Positions 17,228-26,469 of a stretch of DNA of 29,487 nt are shown in pieces. Under the pieces are notes generated by a model that did no database searches, had not been told where the DNA came from, and worked only from the letters and a program-made list of their open reading frames with translations. The position numbers and the translations under genes are program-made. Each line of letters starts with the position of its first letter. The first letter of the stretch is position 1. The stretch spans positions 1 through 29,487 of the forward strand of contig NZ_CAKPUG010000008.1 of the NCBI RefSeq assembly GCF_934191625.1. The letters run 5' to 3'. This DNA is from an uncultured Lactococcus sp. (GTDB taxonomy: Bacteria > Bacillota > Bacilli > Lactobacillales > Streptococcaceae).

Positions 17228-18562
17228 ATGAGAATCGGAATTTTTACAGACAGCTACTTCCCACAGATTAGTGGGGTAGCGACAAGTATTCAAAGCTTAA
17301 CTATTGAGTTAGAAAAACTCGGACATCAGGTTTTTATCTTTACTACAACGGATCCACACGCTGATGTTGATCATGAGCCTGAAAATATCATACGTTTCCA
17401 AAGTGTGCCATTTGTGTCACTTGCTGAACGTAAAATTGTAATCAAGGGGGTTTTTGCTGCTTATCAAATTGCACAAACCTACCAGCTTGATATTATTCAC
17501 ACACAAACAGAGTTTGGAATGGGTCTCTTAGGAAAGATGGTCGCACAACAACTTCAAATTCCTGTTATCCATACTTTACATACAAAATATGAAGATTACG
17601 TCCATTATATTGCGAAAGGACATTTGATTCGCCCTAGTATGGTGAAGTATATCATCAAAAATTTCCTCCGTGGCAGTGAAGCTATTATTTGTCCGAGCCA
17701 AATGGTCTTAGACACTGTAAATGGCTATGGCATCGACTTACCTAAACGAATTATTCCCACAGGGATTGATTTGTCCCGCTTCAAACGAGATGAAATTACT
17801 CCTGAAGAGATTCATGACCTACGTCACAGCTTAGGTCTTAAAGATGATGAAACCATGCTCCTTAGCCTCTCACGAATAGCGGCCGAGAAAAATATTCAAG
17901 CAGTTGTCGCAGCTATGCCACAATTGGTTAAACAAATAGCTGTAAAATTAGTTATCGTTGGAGATGGTCCATATATGAAAAATCTCCAAGAACAAGTGGA
18001 TGAACTAAATCTGGAAGAATATGTGGTCTTTACAGGTGCTGTAAAAAATACAAAGACAGCTTATTACTATAAAGCAGCAGACTTTTTCATTTCAGCCTCT
18101 ACTTCTGAAACCCAGGGTTTAACTTATCTTGAAGCACTGGCTGCTGGGACACGTGTTTTAGCAACAGTAAATCCATACCTCACAGAGCTTATTGATGATA
18201 AGGAGTTCGGCCGCCTCTTTGCTTCTGATGAAGAAATCGTAGATACAGTCGTAGCAGCGGTACAAGAAAGCCAAACTCTTGACCAAGAAAAATTTGCTGA
18301 AAAATTGTATGAAATTTCTGCAGAAAACTTTGCGCAACAAGTATACAACTTTTATCAAGACACGATTGTAGAATACCAAGCACGTAAAAATTCTGAGCAT
18401 TTTTTAGAAGAATTTGATGTCGTTACTCAAAAATGGTCAAGACAAATGAAACGTTCTATCCGTAGAGAAAAAATTAGAGCGCAATATTTAACAAAAAAAG
18501 CAACTAAACTCGCTAAAAATCTACAGAATTATGTTAAAATAGATAAAGAAAATATGAAATAA
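17228..18562 (+). CDS. 1,2-diacylglycerol 3-glucosyltransferase (MGlcDAG synthase type)
   Basis: This 444-residue GT4 enzyme is of the type that transfers glucose from UDP-glucose to diacylglycerol, the first step of glycolipid synthesis. Seen are the family N terminus MRIGIFTDSYFPQISGVATS, the acceptor-side THTLHTKYEDYVHY block, IPTGIDLSRF, SLSRIAAEKNIQ, VGDGPYMKNL, and the EX7E motif SETQGLTYLEALAAG (about 296-310). The C-terminal 60 residues are strongly basic (RQMKRSIRREKIRAQ), suited to binding anionic membrane lipids. It lies 12 bases after the CpoA-like gene, the same order as in pneumococcus, and 50 bases before a DUF1797 gene. The ribosome binding site is weak (AAGAG). Confidence 0.9.
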   Translation: MRIGIFTDSYFPQISGVATSIQSLTIELEKLGHQVFIFTTTDPHADVDHEPENIIRFQSVPFVSLAERKIVIKGVFAAYQIAQTYQLDIIHTQTEFGMGLLGKMVAQQLQIPVIHTLHTKYEDYVHYIAKGHLIRPSMVKYIIKNFLRGSEAIICPSQMVLDTVNGYGIDLPKRIIPTGIDLSRFKRDEITPEEIHDLRHSLGLKDDETMLLSLSRIAAEKNIQAVVAAMPQLVKQIAVKLVIVGDGPYMKNLQEQVDELNLEEYVVFTGAVKNTKTAYYYKAADFFISASTSETQGLTYLEALAAGTRVLATVNPYLTELIDDKEFGRLFASDEEIVDTVVAAVQESQTLDQEKFAEKLYEISAENFAQQVYNFYQDTIVEYQARKNSEHFLEEFDVVTQKWSRQMKRSIRREKIRAQYLTKKATKLAKNLQNYVKIDKENMK

Positions 18563-18612
18563 GGCTTGTGGGACAATTAAAAAGGCCCTTAAAATAAGCA
18601 TTGGAGGAAATA

Positions 18613-18837
18613 ATGAAATCACATTTGATGGCAATCATGGATCGTTTAAATCGTTTGATTGAAACGGCTGATCCAAAAGAAACTTACAACTTTGAACGCG
18701 AAGGTGAAGTTATTGCAACTGTAAGCTTCGTGCCAGAAGAAACTGCCTTTTCTATCAAATATCCAAAACAAAAAGATGTTGCTATCTTTGATGATATCGA
18801 CCTTATAGCAATTGAACTTTATGATATGATTTATTAA
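18613..18837 (+). CDS. DUF1797 (YkuJ-like) family protein
   Basis: The 74-residue acidic protein matches the DUF1797 family, whose Bacillus member is YkuJ. Family function is unknown. Features seen are an N-terminal helix (HLMAIMDRLNRLIETAD) and a small beta domain (FEREGEVIATVSF), ending in DDIDLIAIELYDMIY. I chose the ATG at 18613 because GGAGG lies 5 bases upstream, in place of a TTG at 18601. It follows the glycolipid synthase genes at 50 bases and is likely co-transcribed with them. A shared terminator follows. Confidence 0.85.
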   Translation: MKSHLMAIMDRLNRLIETADPKETYNFEREGEVIATVSFVPEETAFSIKYPKQKDVAIFDDIDLIAIELYDMIY

Positions 18838-18840
18838 ACT

Positions 18841-18868
18841 AAAAAAGCCATCTTAGATGGCTTTTTTT
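18841..18868. terminator. Bidirectional terminator
   Basis: A 12-bp stem, AAAAAAGCCATC with GATGGCTTTTTT, has a 3-base loop and T-runs on both strands. It serves the plus-strand DUF1797 gene and the convergent lipoprotein gene, whose stop codon it touches. Confidence 0.92.
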
Positions 18869-19916
18869 ATTTTTCTGGCACTGTAACTTCGCCATCAATA
18901 ATCTTTTGTTTTGCAGCTTCAACTTCTTTCCATGTTTTATCTGACAAATGATCTTTGGCTAGGCTAACCCCACCATTTTTTAGATTGTAATTAAGAACTT
19001 GTCCGCCAGGGAATTGATTATCCTTAGTTTTGTTTGCAATATCTTTTACAGCAACACCAACTTCTTTGACAGATGAAGCTAAGACAAAGTTCGAATCTTT
19101 TCCGTCTTTAGATTTATAATTACCAAGATACTCTTGATCTTGGTCTACTCCAATGACCCACACCTTATCTGCTTCATTTTTTGTATTATTTAGAGCCTTA
19201 GCTTCAGAAAAGACACCTGCACCAGATCCCCCTGCTGCTTGATAAATAACATCATTACCTGAACCATACATTGCTGCTGCTATTGTTTTACCTTTGGCAG
19301 CATCAGTAAAAGTACCAGCATACTGCACTTCAATTTTTATCGCCGGATTAACGGATTTTACTCCTGCGGTAAAACCTTTTTCGAAGGCAGTGATAATATC
19401 TGATTGCATCCCACCAACAAAACCGACTTTATCTGTTTTAGTAGTTTTGGCTGCTGCTACACCTGCAAGATAAGCTGCTTCTTGATCTGCAAATGTCGCT
19501 GAGGCAACATTATCTTGTCCTTCTATCACTGAATCAATAATTGTAAATTTTGTATCCGAATTATTTTTTGCTGCCTGTGATGTTGCTTCTTGGAGGTCGA
19601 ATCCAACCCCGAATACTAAACCATAACCTGCCGAAACAGCAGAGTTAAAGTTGGTTGTATATTCAGAAACGGCGCTTGCGTTAAAGTAGTTGATACCTTT
19701 TGATTGTGACAAACCGTTTTCTTTGCCCCATTCTTGTAGGCCTTCCCAAGCGGATTGGTTAAATGAACGATCATCTACCCCTCCTGTACTTGGAACAAGT
19801 GCTACTTTTAAGTCTGTTGCAGCGCCCGCTGATTCAGTATTGCGACCACGACAACCAGCCAGGACAGTTACTGAGGCAAGTGCAAGTACACCAAGTGTTA
19901 AAATTCGTTTATTCAT
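18867..19916 (-). CDS. BMP-family (basic membrane protein) substrate-binding lipoprotein
   Basis: The 349-residue product is a surface lipoprotein of the Bmp/PnrA family, which binds nucleosides for an ABC importer. The signal peptide ends in the lipobox LAGC with the lipidated Cys at residue 22. Family blocks include VALVPSTGGVDDRSFNQSAW (start of the mature domain), VGFVGGMQSDIITAFEKGF, ADKVWVIGVDQDQEY and VLASSVKEVGVAVKD. The ATG at 19916 follows GGGAGA at about 11 bases. An upstream in-frame TTG at 19934 overlaps the ribosome binding site and was rejected. No permease or ATPase gene is beside it, so its transporter must be encoded elsewhere. In Lactococcus, BmpA works with NupABC. Confidence 0.93.
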   Translation of the reverse strand: MNKRILTLGVLALASVTVLAGCRGRNTESAGAATDLKVALVPSTGGVDDRSFNQSAWEGLQEWGKENGLSQSKGINYFNASAVSEYTTNFNSAVSAGYGLVFGVGFDLQEATSQAAKNNSDTKFTIIDSVIEGQDNVASATFADQEAAYLAGVAAAKTTKTDKVGFVGGMQSDIITAFEKGFTAGVKSVNPAIKIEVQYAGTFTDAAKGKTIAAAMYGSGNDVIYQAAGGSGAGVFSEAKALNNTKNEADKVWVIGVDQDQEYLGNYKSKDGKDSNFVLASSVKEVGVAVKDIANKTKDNQFPGGQVLNYNLKNGGVSLAKDHLSDKTWKEVEAAKQKIIDGEVTVPEK

Positions 19917-19950
19917 TAAATAAAATTCTCCCAAAATTTAATAGATACCT

Positions 19951-19959
19951 ACTATAACA
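19951..19959 (-). promoter_or_regulatory. Extended -10 promoter of the BMP lipoprotein gene
   Basis: The minus strand reads TGTTATAGT, an extended -10 element, 34 bases before the ATG. No good -35 box is present. Confidence 0.6.
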
Positions 19960-19975
19960 TAACAATGGTTTTTTT

Positions 19976-19987
19976 GAAAATATTTTC
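19976..19987. promoter_or_regulatory. Perfect palindrome over the -35 region of the lipoprotein gene
   Basis: GAAAATATTTTC is a perfect 12-base palindrome lying where the -35 box should be. The halves resemble CodY half sites but the spacing is not that of the CodY motif. Given the local AT content it could be chance. Confidence 0.3.
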
Positions 19988-20031
19988 TCACAAAATCCGA
20001 CTTTTTGTAAATTTTTACATTTTTTCTTATG

Positions 20032-20057
20032 AAAAAATACCAGATAATTTCTGGCAT
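20032..20057 (-). terminator. Terminator of the tRNA methyltransferase gene
   Basis: ATACCAGA (20037-20044) pairs with TCTGGCAT (20050-20057), with one G-T pair. A six-T run follows on the minus strand. It lies about 18 bases past the stop codon. Confidence 0.85.
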
Positions 20058-20074
20058 AATCTTCTTTAAAACGT

Positions 20075-20824
20075 TTATGCTTCACCATAATAGATTTTTC
20101 GAACTTCTTCTGTATAAGCGCCATCCTCTCCATGTACAATCAAAGGTGGAAGAAAAACTTCTCCCCCAGCCTTCCCATCTTTAATCGCATCAATCAGTAG
20201 TATATTTGCTGCTTGATTAGCTTTTGGATAAACAAACTGAATGCGCTTAGGAATCAGATTGTGGGCTCTCATTTTATCTGTGATTTCAAAAAAGCGCTCA
20301 GGACGATGGACCATAGCCAAATGCCCATTTGTTTTTAAAAGGCGCTTGCTGGTTTCAAAAATTTCATCAAGATTTGTCGCTAATTCATGGCGCGCAAGTG
20401 TATAATGGTGATTATCATTAATATGACTCGCTTCATCCAGCTTAAAATATGGCGGGTTGCAAAAAATTAAATCAACTGTTGAGGTATTGATATAGTCTAA
20501 GGAATTATTCAAGTTATCATTAATAACAGTCATTTGCTCTTCTAAGCCGTTGAGTTTAATAGAGCGTTGTGCCATTTCAGCTAGACGTTCTTGCAGTTCA
20601 ATTTCTGTAATATGTGCATTGGTCATTGAGCTGGCAAAAAGTCCCACTGCCCCATTTCCCGCACACATATCCACGATCTTTCCTTTTTTAGGAAGGCGCG
20701 GGAATTTTGCGAGGAGAATTGCATCAATCGAGAAGGAAAAAACCTCTCGACTTTGAATAATTTGTACATTTGATGCCGCGATCTGATCCATGCGTTCACC
20801 AGCTTTTAATTCGATTTTAGTCAT
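20075..20824 (-). CDS. tRNA1(Val) (adenine37-N6)-methyltransferase family protein
   Basis: This 249-residue class I SAM-dependent methyltransferase is of the TrmN6/YfiC (YabB in Bacillus) type, which makes m6A37 in tRNA-Val. Seen are the N terminus MTKIELKAGERMDQI with SIDAILLAKF, the SAM-binding motif VDMCAGNGAVGLFAS (about 49-63) and the adenine-N6 catalytic motif NPPYF (about 122-126). The ATG at 20824 is preferred to an upstream TTG at 20839. TATAAT lies only 7 bases before the ATG, so the transcript may lack a leader, although AGAAG is also present. The usual GIY-YIG endonuclease partner gene is absent. A substrate other than tRNA-Val is possible. Confidence 0.88.
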   Translation of the reverse strand: MTKIELKAGERMDQIAASNVQIIQSREVFSFSIDAILLAKFPRLPKKGKIVDMCAGNGAVGLFASSMTNAHITEIELQERLAEMAQRSIKLNGLEEQMTVINDNLNNSLDYINTSTVDLIFCNPPYFKLDEASHINDNHHYTLARHELATNLDEIFETSKRLLKTNGHLAMVHRPERFFEITDKMRAHNLIPKRIQFVYPKANQAANILLIDAIKDGKAGGEVFLPPLIVHGEDGAYTEEVRKIYYGEA

Positions 20825-20877
20825 TCTTCTATTATACAATTTTCATTTCTAAAATTCCTGATAAAAATAAGGTATAT

Positions 20878-20901
20878 AAAAGCGAGCCAATGCTCGCTTT
20901 T
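20878..20901 (-). terminator. Terminator overlapping the glgB stop codon
   Basis: A perfect 10-bp stem (AAAAGCGAGC at 20878-20887 with GCTCGCTTTT at 20892-20901) has a 4-base loop. The T-rich end follows on the minus strand. The stop codon of the branching enzyme gene lies inside the stem. Confidence 0.85.
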
Positions 20902-22843
20902 ATAAGTGAAAGACCATTGCTGTGCGTGCAGCTAATGAAAGTTTAAGTTTTCCCGTTTCTTTTTGATAAGAAAAACTTGAGCGAGGACCAAATCCCCCAT
21001 ATTTTTGATGATCTGTATCCATGAGAAAGATTGGTGTTTGAGGCATATCAAGCTGGAGTTTTTGCTCCATTGTGGGATGGAAATTGAGAACAAATAGCAG
21101 TTCTCCCTTACGATAGGCTAAAAGTTTATCCTCATTTTTTATCCAATATTGTTGTAAACTATCACTTTGTTTCAAAAAGTGATAGTCTTTTTCTAAAGCA
21201 ATCATATCATGATCGAACTTGAGAAGGTATTGGTAGCGCAAATTCTCCTTTGCTGCGAGAGACCATTGCCGACGAGCGTGTTGAAAACTGTTTTGATTAC
21301 CTTCTCTTGGAAAATCCAACCATTCTGGATGCCCAAATTCGTTTCCCATAAAGTTGAGATAGCCTTCTCCGGCTAAACTAAAGGTAATCAAGCGTACTAT
21401 TTTGTGCAAGGCAACGGCGCGGTCAACCACCATTGATTCACTATGGATATCCATCGCATCATAGATTGCTTCATTTGCCAGCCACATCATCAGCGTCTTA
21501 TCTCCAACCAAAGCCTGATCATGACTTTCCACATAGCCAATGTTCTTTTCTCCGGGACGTCGTGTGGTTAATTCCCACCAAAGTTGCATCAAATCAAGAT
21601 CCTCATCAGATTTTTCTTTAAATTGCTTGATCCAATAATCCGGTACCCCCATCGAGAGGCGATAGTCAAAGCCAATACCTCCATCAGATATGGGAAGTGC
21701 CATTCCGGGCATAGCGGACATATCTTCGGCAATCAGTGTTGCCTCCGGCTTCACTTGACGAACAAGTTCAGTAGCCAACATAAGATAAACAATTGCTTCG
21801 ATGTCTGTTTCTGTTGAAAAATACTTCTCATAGCTATCAAAACTTGTACCCAATCCATGATGATGGTACAACATACTGGTAACCCCATCAAAACGAAAAC
21901 CATCAAAATGATAAGTCTCTAACCAAAACTTGAGGTTAGATAAAAGAAAGTGGATAACTTCATCTTTACCGTAATTAAACAATTTTGTATTCCAAGCTGC
22001 ATGCTCACCACGCGCTCCTTGATGAAAATATTGATCACTACTTCCATCAAAAAGATTCAGACCGTCTCCAACATTTTTTACGGCATGTGAATGGACCACA
22101 TCCAATAGCACGCGAAGACCCATACCATGTGCTGCATCAATCAGAGCCATTAAATCCTCAGGTTTACCAAAACGGCTGGATATTGCAAAAAAGTTAGAAA
22201 CTTGATAACCAAAACTCGCATATAAGGGATGCTCCATAATACCCATAAGCTGGATTGTATTGTAGCCCGCTGCCTTAATACGAGGTAAAACTTCCTGCGT
22301 AAATTCTTGATAAGTACTTATCTTATGCTCTTCACTAGAAATCCCGATATGGGCTTCATAAATGAGTGGTGCTTCATCCTTCAAAAGGGGAGAGGAATGT
22401 TGAAATTTATATTTGGGAGCAACAACCACACCATCTAGCTCAAAATATTCATTTTGAACAGCATAGAAAGCATAAGAAGGTACTCGATAAACTTCCGCCC
22501 CATTGACAATCAATTTAACCTTCACCTTAGAGCCTAAAGGTAGGGAGCCTGGGACAACTATTTCCCACCCACCACCATAAGCTTCCTTTAGTTCATGTTG
22601 GTCGGACCAACCATTAAAGTCACCTACTAAAAAAGCTTTTTCTGCATTCGGGGCCCATTCACGAAATGTCCAATAGTTTTCTTCTTGTTGAAAGCCAAAG
22701 TATTTATGGCCATTGGCAAAATCTGTAAGTTTTCCCTCCATTCCAAGTAATCGCTTCTTCGTTCTTGAAAATTCAAACAAGCGATAGGACAAGTCCTCTT
22801 TATACGGTGCTAGGTACGAATCATACTGCAAAATATTCAACAT
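20900..22843 (-). CDS. glgB: 1,4-alpha-glucan branching enzyme, eukaryotic-like (GH13_8 type)
   Basis: The enzyme makes alpha-1,6 branches in glycogen or other alpha-glucans in the cytoplasm. The 647-residue product has an N-terminal CBM48 domain (YWTFREWAPNAEKAFLVGDF, about 60-80), the GH13 barrel and a C-terminal beta domain. The catalytic residues are Asp319 (FRFDGVTSM), Glu373 (LIAEDMS) and Asp442 (ESHDQALVGD). Motifs such as IMEHPLYASFGYQ, MLYHHHGLG and MGNEFGHPEWLDFPR are those I know from plant and animal branching enzymes rather than the usual bacterial GH13_9 GlgB. The ATG at 22843 follows AGGAGG. An ATG at 22867 lies before that box and was rejected. No other glycogen gene is in the window. 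Confidence 0.93.
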   Translation of the reverse strand: MLNILQYDSYLAPYKEDLSYRLFEFSRTKKRLLGMEGKLTDFANGHKYFGFQQEENYWTFREWAPNAEKAFLVGDFNGWSDQHELKEAYGGGWEIVVPGSLPLGSKVKVKLIVNGAEVYRVPSYAFYAVQNEYFELDGVVVAPKYKFQHSSPLLKDEAPLIYEAHIGISSEEHKISTYQEFTQEVLPRIKAAGYNTIQLMGIMEHPLYASFGYQVSNFFAISSRFGKPEDLMALIDAAHGMGLRVLLDVVHSHAVKNVGDGLNLFDGSSDQYFHQGARGEHAAWNTKLFNYGKDEVIHFLLSNLKFWLETYHFDGFRFDGVTSMLYHHHGLGTSFDSYEKYFSTETDIEAIVYLMLATELVRQVKPEATLIAEDMSAMPGMALPISDGGIGFDYRLSMGVPDYWIKQFKEKSDEDLDLMQLWWELTTRRPGEKNIGYVESHDQALVGDKTLMMWLANEAIYDAMDIHSESMVVDRAVALHKIVRLITFSLAGEGYLNFMGNEFGHPEWLDFPREGNQNSFQHARRQWSLAAKENLRYQYLLKFDHDMIALEKDYHFLKQSDSLQQYWIKNEDKLLAYRKGELLFVLNFHPTMEQKLQLDMPQTPIFLMDTDHQKYGGFGPRSSFSYQKETGKLKLSLAARTAMVFHL

Positions 22844-22885
22844 TCTGAGAAACCTCCTCTTCATCACGGTGACAATCTTTTCCTT

Positions 22886-22894
22886 ATTTTACCA
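22886..22894 (-). promoter_or_regulatory. Extended -10 promoter of glgB
   Basis: The minus strand reads TGGTAAAAT, 43 bases before the ATG. The leader after it contains TCAC-C-GTGA (about 22863-22872), a short palindrome that might be an operator. Confidence 0.45.
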
Positions 22895-22930
22895 TTTTTA
22901 AATGTGGGATTATATTTTTATGAGGGATTC

Positions 22931-22972
22931 AATCAAAAACAGAGAAAACGTAAATTTTCTCTGTTTTTGATT
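22931..22972 (-). terminator. Long perfect hairpin downstream of tgt
   Basis: An 18-bp perfect stem (22931-22948 with 22955-22972) has a 6-base loop and touches the tgt stop codon. The arm contains a run of five T but the tail beyond the stem is not T-rich on the minus strand. Termination or 3'-end protection of tgt mRNA is likely. Confidence 0.75.
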
Positions 22973-22973
22973 T

Positions 22974-24140
<1,167 letters not shown>

Positions 24141-24210
24141 CTACAAGTATATCAAATTTCTTTGATTTTTCCCAGCCGGTCTACAGCTACTTTTCTCTAA
24201 AAGTTTTTGG

Positions 24211-24239
24211 TTGTTAAGCCCCATCTTTTATGGTATTCT
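24211..24239 (+). promoter_or_regulatory. Promoter of the DUF975 gene
   Basis: TTGTTA (24211-24216) stands 17 bases from TATTCT (24234-24239), just 17 bases before the ATG at 24257. Confidence 0.6.
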
Positions 24240-24256
24240 AAGAAATGGAGGATTCT

Positions 24257-24991
24257 ATGAAGTTTAAAGATTTAAAAGAAAGAGCAAAGGACGCTCTGAG
24301 AGAAAACTTTGGTGCCAAATTACGTTTGTTCTTAATTCCAATTTTCTGGGGAATTATCTCAACAAATATGACTTACCAATCAAATTACAATTCTAATATG
24401 GATACCGTAAATAATTTTGATTCTAGTACTATTACTACAGGATTATTATTTTCTATACTGATAGGACTTCTTATTGGTGGACTAATTGGTCTCTTAATTT
24501 CCATTATTATAGATGTTATCACCGTTGGAGCTCGTTTCAATTACATTAAAATATATCGTGGAGAAAGAGAAAATCCGCGATTTAAAAATGTTTTTACTCC
24601 TTTTAAGGATGGCAGTTGGTCTAAAATTTTTGTTCTTCATTTAGTCGCTGCACTCCTTATTGGTCTCCTAGCGGTAACAATTATTGGTATTCCTTTTGCT
24701 GTATATCTTGGCTTGGGCTGGTCCCAAAAAGATTATATTCTTTTTGACCAATTAGAATCTGGGACTTATACAGGTATTTGGGGGGTGCTTAATGCCTCTG
24801 CTCAAGTGATGCGCGGCTCACGTGGAGATTATTTCCTCTTCTTGCTGAGCTTCATCTTATGGTATATCCTCTCAGGCATTACTTTAGGACTTGCTAAATT
24901 CTGGACAACCCCATATATCGAAATGTCTACTATCGCTTATTACCAAAACTTAATCGATACGAAGAGACATATGAATCAAACTGCATATTAA
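24257..24991 (+). CDS. DUF975 family integral membrane protein
   Basis: This 244-residue polytopic membrane protein matches the DUF975 family, whose function is unknown. The N terminus, MKFKDLKERAKDALRENFGAK in which basic and acidic residues alternate, is typical. Hydrophobic segments follow at about 24-38, 60-95, 130-160 and 193-215. The conserved ends include GARFNYIKIYRGE and AKFWTTPYIEMSTIAYYQNL. The ATG at 24257 follows GGAGG at 5 bases. An upstream ATG at 24245 contains that box and was rejected. It has its own promoter and shares a bidirectional terminator with the convergent MFS gene. Confidence 0.85.
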   Translation: MKFKDLKERAKDALRENFGAKLRLFLIPIFWGIISTNMTYQSNYNSNMDTVNNFDSSTITTGLLFSILIGLLIGGLIGLLISIIIDVITVGARFNYIKIYRGERENPRFKNVFTPFKDGSWSKIFVLHLVAALLIGLLAVTIIGIPFAVYLGLGWSQKDYILFDQLESGTYTGIWGVLNASAQVMRGSRGDYFLFLLSFILWYILSGITLGLAKFWTTPYIEMSTIAYYQNLIDTKRHMNQTAY

Positions 24992-25019
24992 AAAAAGCTC
25001 TTATTGAGCTTCTTTTTTT
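24991..25019. terminator. Bidirectional terminator between DUF975 and MFS genes
   Basis: AAGCTC (24995-25000) and GAGCTT (25006-25011) form the stem, flanked by an A-run and a T-run. The MFS stop codon lies in the loop. Confidence 0.85.
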
Positions 25020-26179
25020 ACTTTTTTTCCATGGGTGAAATAGTAGATAATAATAATGAGGATGATAAATACTGCAGATGCATAGTATAGGTTACGATAA
25101 CCTAAAAATGGAACGAGAAGGCCCATAATAAAAGGTCCAAAACCTACTCCCATATCTAAAAAGCCAAAAAATGTCGATGTGGCCACACCTAAGCGCTCAA
25201 CACCCGAGCTACGTATGGCAATAGCTTGACCAAAAGGTGAAAATGAACCATATCCGAGCCCAATAAAAATAGCGGCTAAGAGCAAAATAGCTGAAGAATG
25301 TGTCCAGCCGATCAGTACCAAACCAATTGCAAAAAAGATAAAGACAGGGTACATGACATAATTGTCACCTTTTATATCAAAGATACGTCCTGTTACAGGG
25401 CGTGAAACAAGGATTGCTAATGCATAGATAAGGAAGAACAGAGATCCAGCGGTTGCGAGACCAATTTCAGAAGAATAGGTATTCATAAATGCCAAAATAC
25501 TTGAATAAGCAATACCTATCAGCATGCCCACTACAGAAATAGAAACAGCCTTCTTTTCAAAATAATTTGACCAAGAGAATTTCTTCTTCATACTTTCTGG
25601 GCTAGCTACAGTTGTATGAGGCGCTTTAATAAAGAAAACGCCAATAAGTGCAAGCAGCAAAAGCACATTTGAAAGATGAATTAAGAGTGTAAATCCATAT
25701 TTACCATAAAGAAACATTGAGAGGAAAGGTCCTATCGCTGAAGACATTGTTACCGACAAAGCATAATAACCAATACCTTCACCTCTACGAGAAGAAGGAA
25801 CTGTAGCTCCTGCTAAAGTCCCAGAAGCTGTTGTTGCTATACCAAAACCTATTCCATGTAGGAAACGAAGAATAAGCAAGCTTTCAACACTTGGTACAAG
25901 ATAGTATACCAAACCAAAGAACAAATAAATACTTGTTCCCATATAGAGCATTTTCTTGACGCCCCATTTTGCAATATTATTCCCCGCCCAAAGTCGAGCA
26001 AATAAACTACCCACGATAAAAAGTCCTGTCAAAATTCCGGCTGTACCCGCTGAGGCATTATACTTTGCCATTGCATATGTACCAATAACAATTGTTGGAA
26101 TATAGAATACTAAATAATATATAAAATTGAGTAACATATTAATAATAAAACTTGGCGTCCATAACTTTTCTTTTTTCAT
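25001..26179 (-). CDS. MFS transporter (probable drug or metabolite efflux)
   Basis: The 392-residue protein has about 12 hydrophobic segments and the look of a major facilitator efflux pump. The first loop has a motif A-like sequence (RLWAGNNIAKWGVKKML, about 61-77). LRFLHGIGFGIATTASGTLA (about 104-123) resembles the helix 4-5 region of small-molecule exporters, and a second motif A-like loop is at RPVTGRIFDIKGDN (about 259-272). The ATG at 26179 has GAAGGAG 5 bases upstream. Substrate cannot be deduced. Its leader contains competing hairpins and a T-run, which may regulate expression. Confidence 0.9.
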   Translation of the reverse strand: MKKEKLWTPSFIINMLLNFIYYLVFYIPTIVIGTYAMAKYNASAGTAGILTGLFIVGSLFARLWAGNNIAKWGVKKMLYMGTSIYLFFGLVYYLVPSVESLLILRFLHGIGFGIATTASGTLAGATVPSSRRGEGIGYYALSVTMSSAIGPFLSMFLYGKYGFTLLIHLSNVLLLLALIGVFFIKAPHTTVASPESMKKKFSWSNYFEKKAVSISVVGMLIGIAYSSILAFMNTYSSEIGLATAGSLFFLIYALAILVSRPVTGRIFDIKGDNYVMYPVFIFFAIGLVLIGWTHSSAILLLAAIFIGLGYGSFSPFGQAIAIRSSGVERLGVATSTFFGFLDMGVGFGPFIMGLLVPFLGYRNLYYASAVFIILIIIIYYFTHGKKVKKEAQ

Positions 26180-26210
26180 TTTTCTCCTTCACTTGTATCC
26201 GCTATCAATC

Positions 26211-26249
26211 AAATAAAAAGCAGGAAAACTCCCGTTTCCGAGAGCTTAT
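26211..26249 (-). promoter_or_regulatory. Possible attenuator in the leader of the MFS gene
   Basis: On the minus strand GGAAAC pairs with GTTTTCC (one bulge) around GGGA, followed by a T-rich run (CTTTTTATTT), like a terminator. An alternative stem, CTCTC with GGGAG around GGAAAC, uses the same bases, so the two cannot form together. It lies 30-70 bases before the start codon. It could also be an ordinary terminator of unseen upstream transcription. Confidence 0.45.
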
Positions 26250-26427
26250 CCTAATATTTGTTGATTATAGCCTAATTTTAGTTACATATTATTATATCAT
26301 TTTTCTGCCTATTTTAATTTCCTGAAGTTTTACATTTTACTAACGCGTATCTCAAGAAAATTTTAGGAATAGTAATGGAGGAAATTTAAAATTCATTCAA
26401 AAGGCTGATAATTCCTAAACTTTCGAA

Positions 26428-26436
26428 TGGTATAAT
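26428..26436 (+). promoter_or_regulatory. Extended -10 promoter of the small membrane-protein gene
   Basis: TGGTATAAT is a consensus extended -10 element, 33 bases before the ATG at 26470. No good -35 box is seen. Confidence 0.7.
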
Positions 26437-26469
26437 AAAAATGTAAACAAATCAAAGGAGTTAATGATC

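Noticed and set aside
19976..19987. CodY operator upstream of the BMP lipoprotein gene
   Set aside because: The palindrome GAAAATATTTTC lacks the spacing of the CodY motif, so I kept it only as an unassigned palindrome.
20066..20079. AAACGTTT core resembling a catabolite (cre) site
   Set aside because: It lies at the end of the tRNA methyltransferase gene, beyond any promoter, and lacks the flanking TG..CA pattern.
22931..22972. Insertion-sequence end or repeat element
   Set aside because: The long hairpin is at a stop codon and best explained as a terminator. No transposase or matching second end is present.
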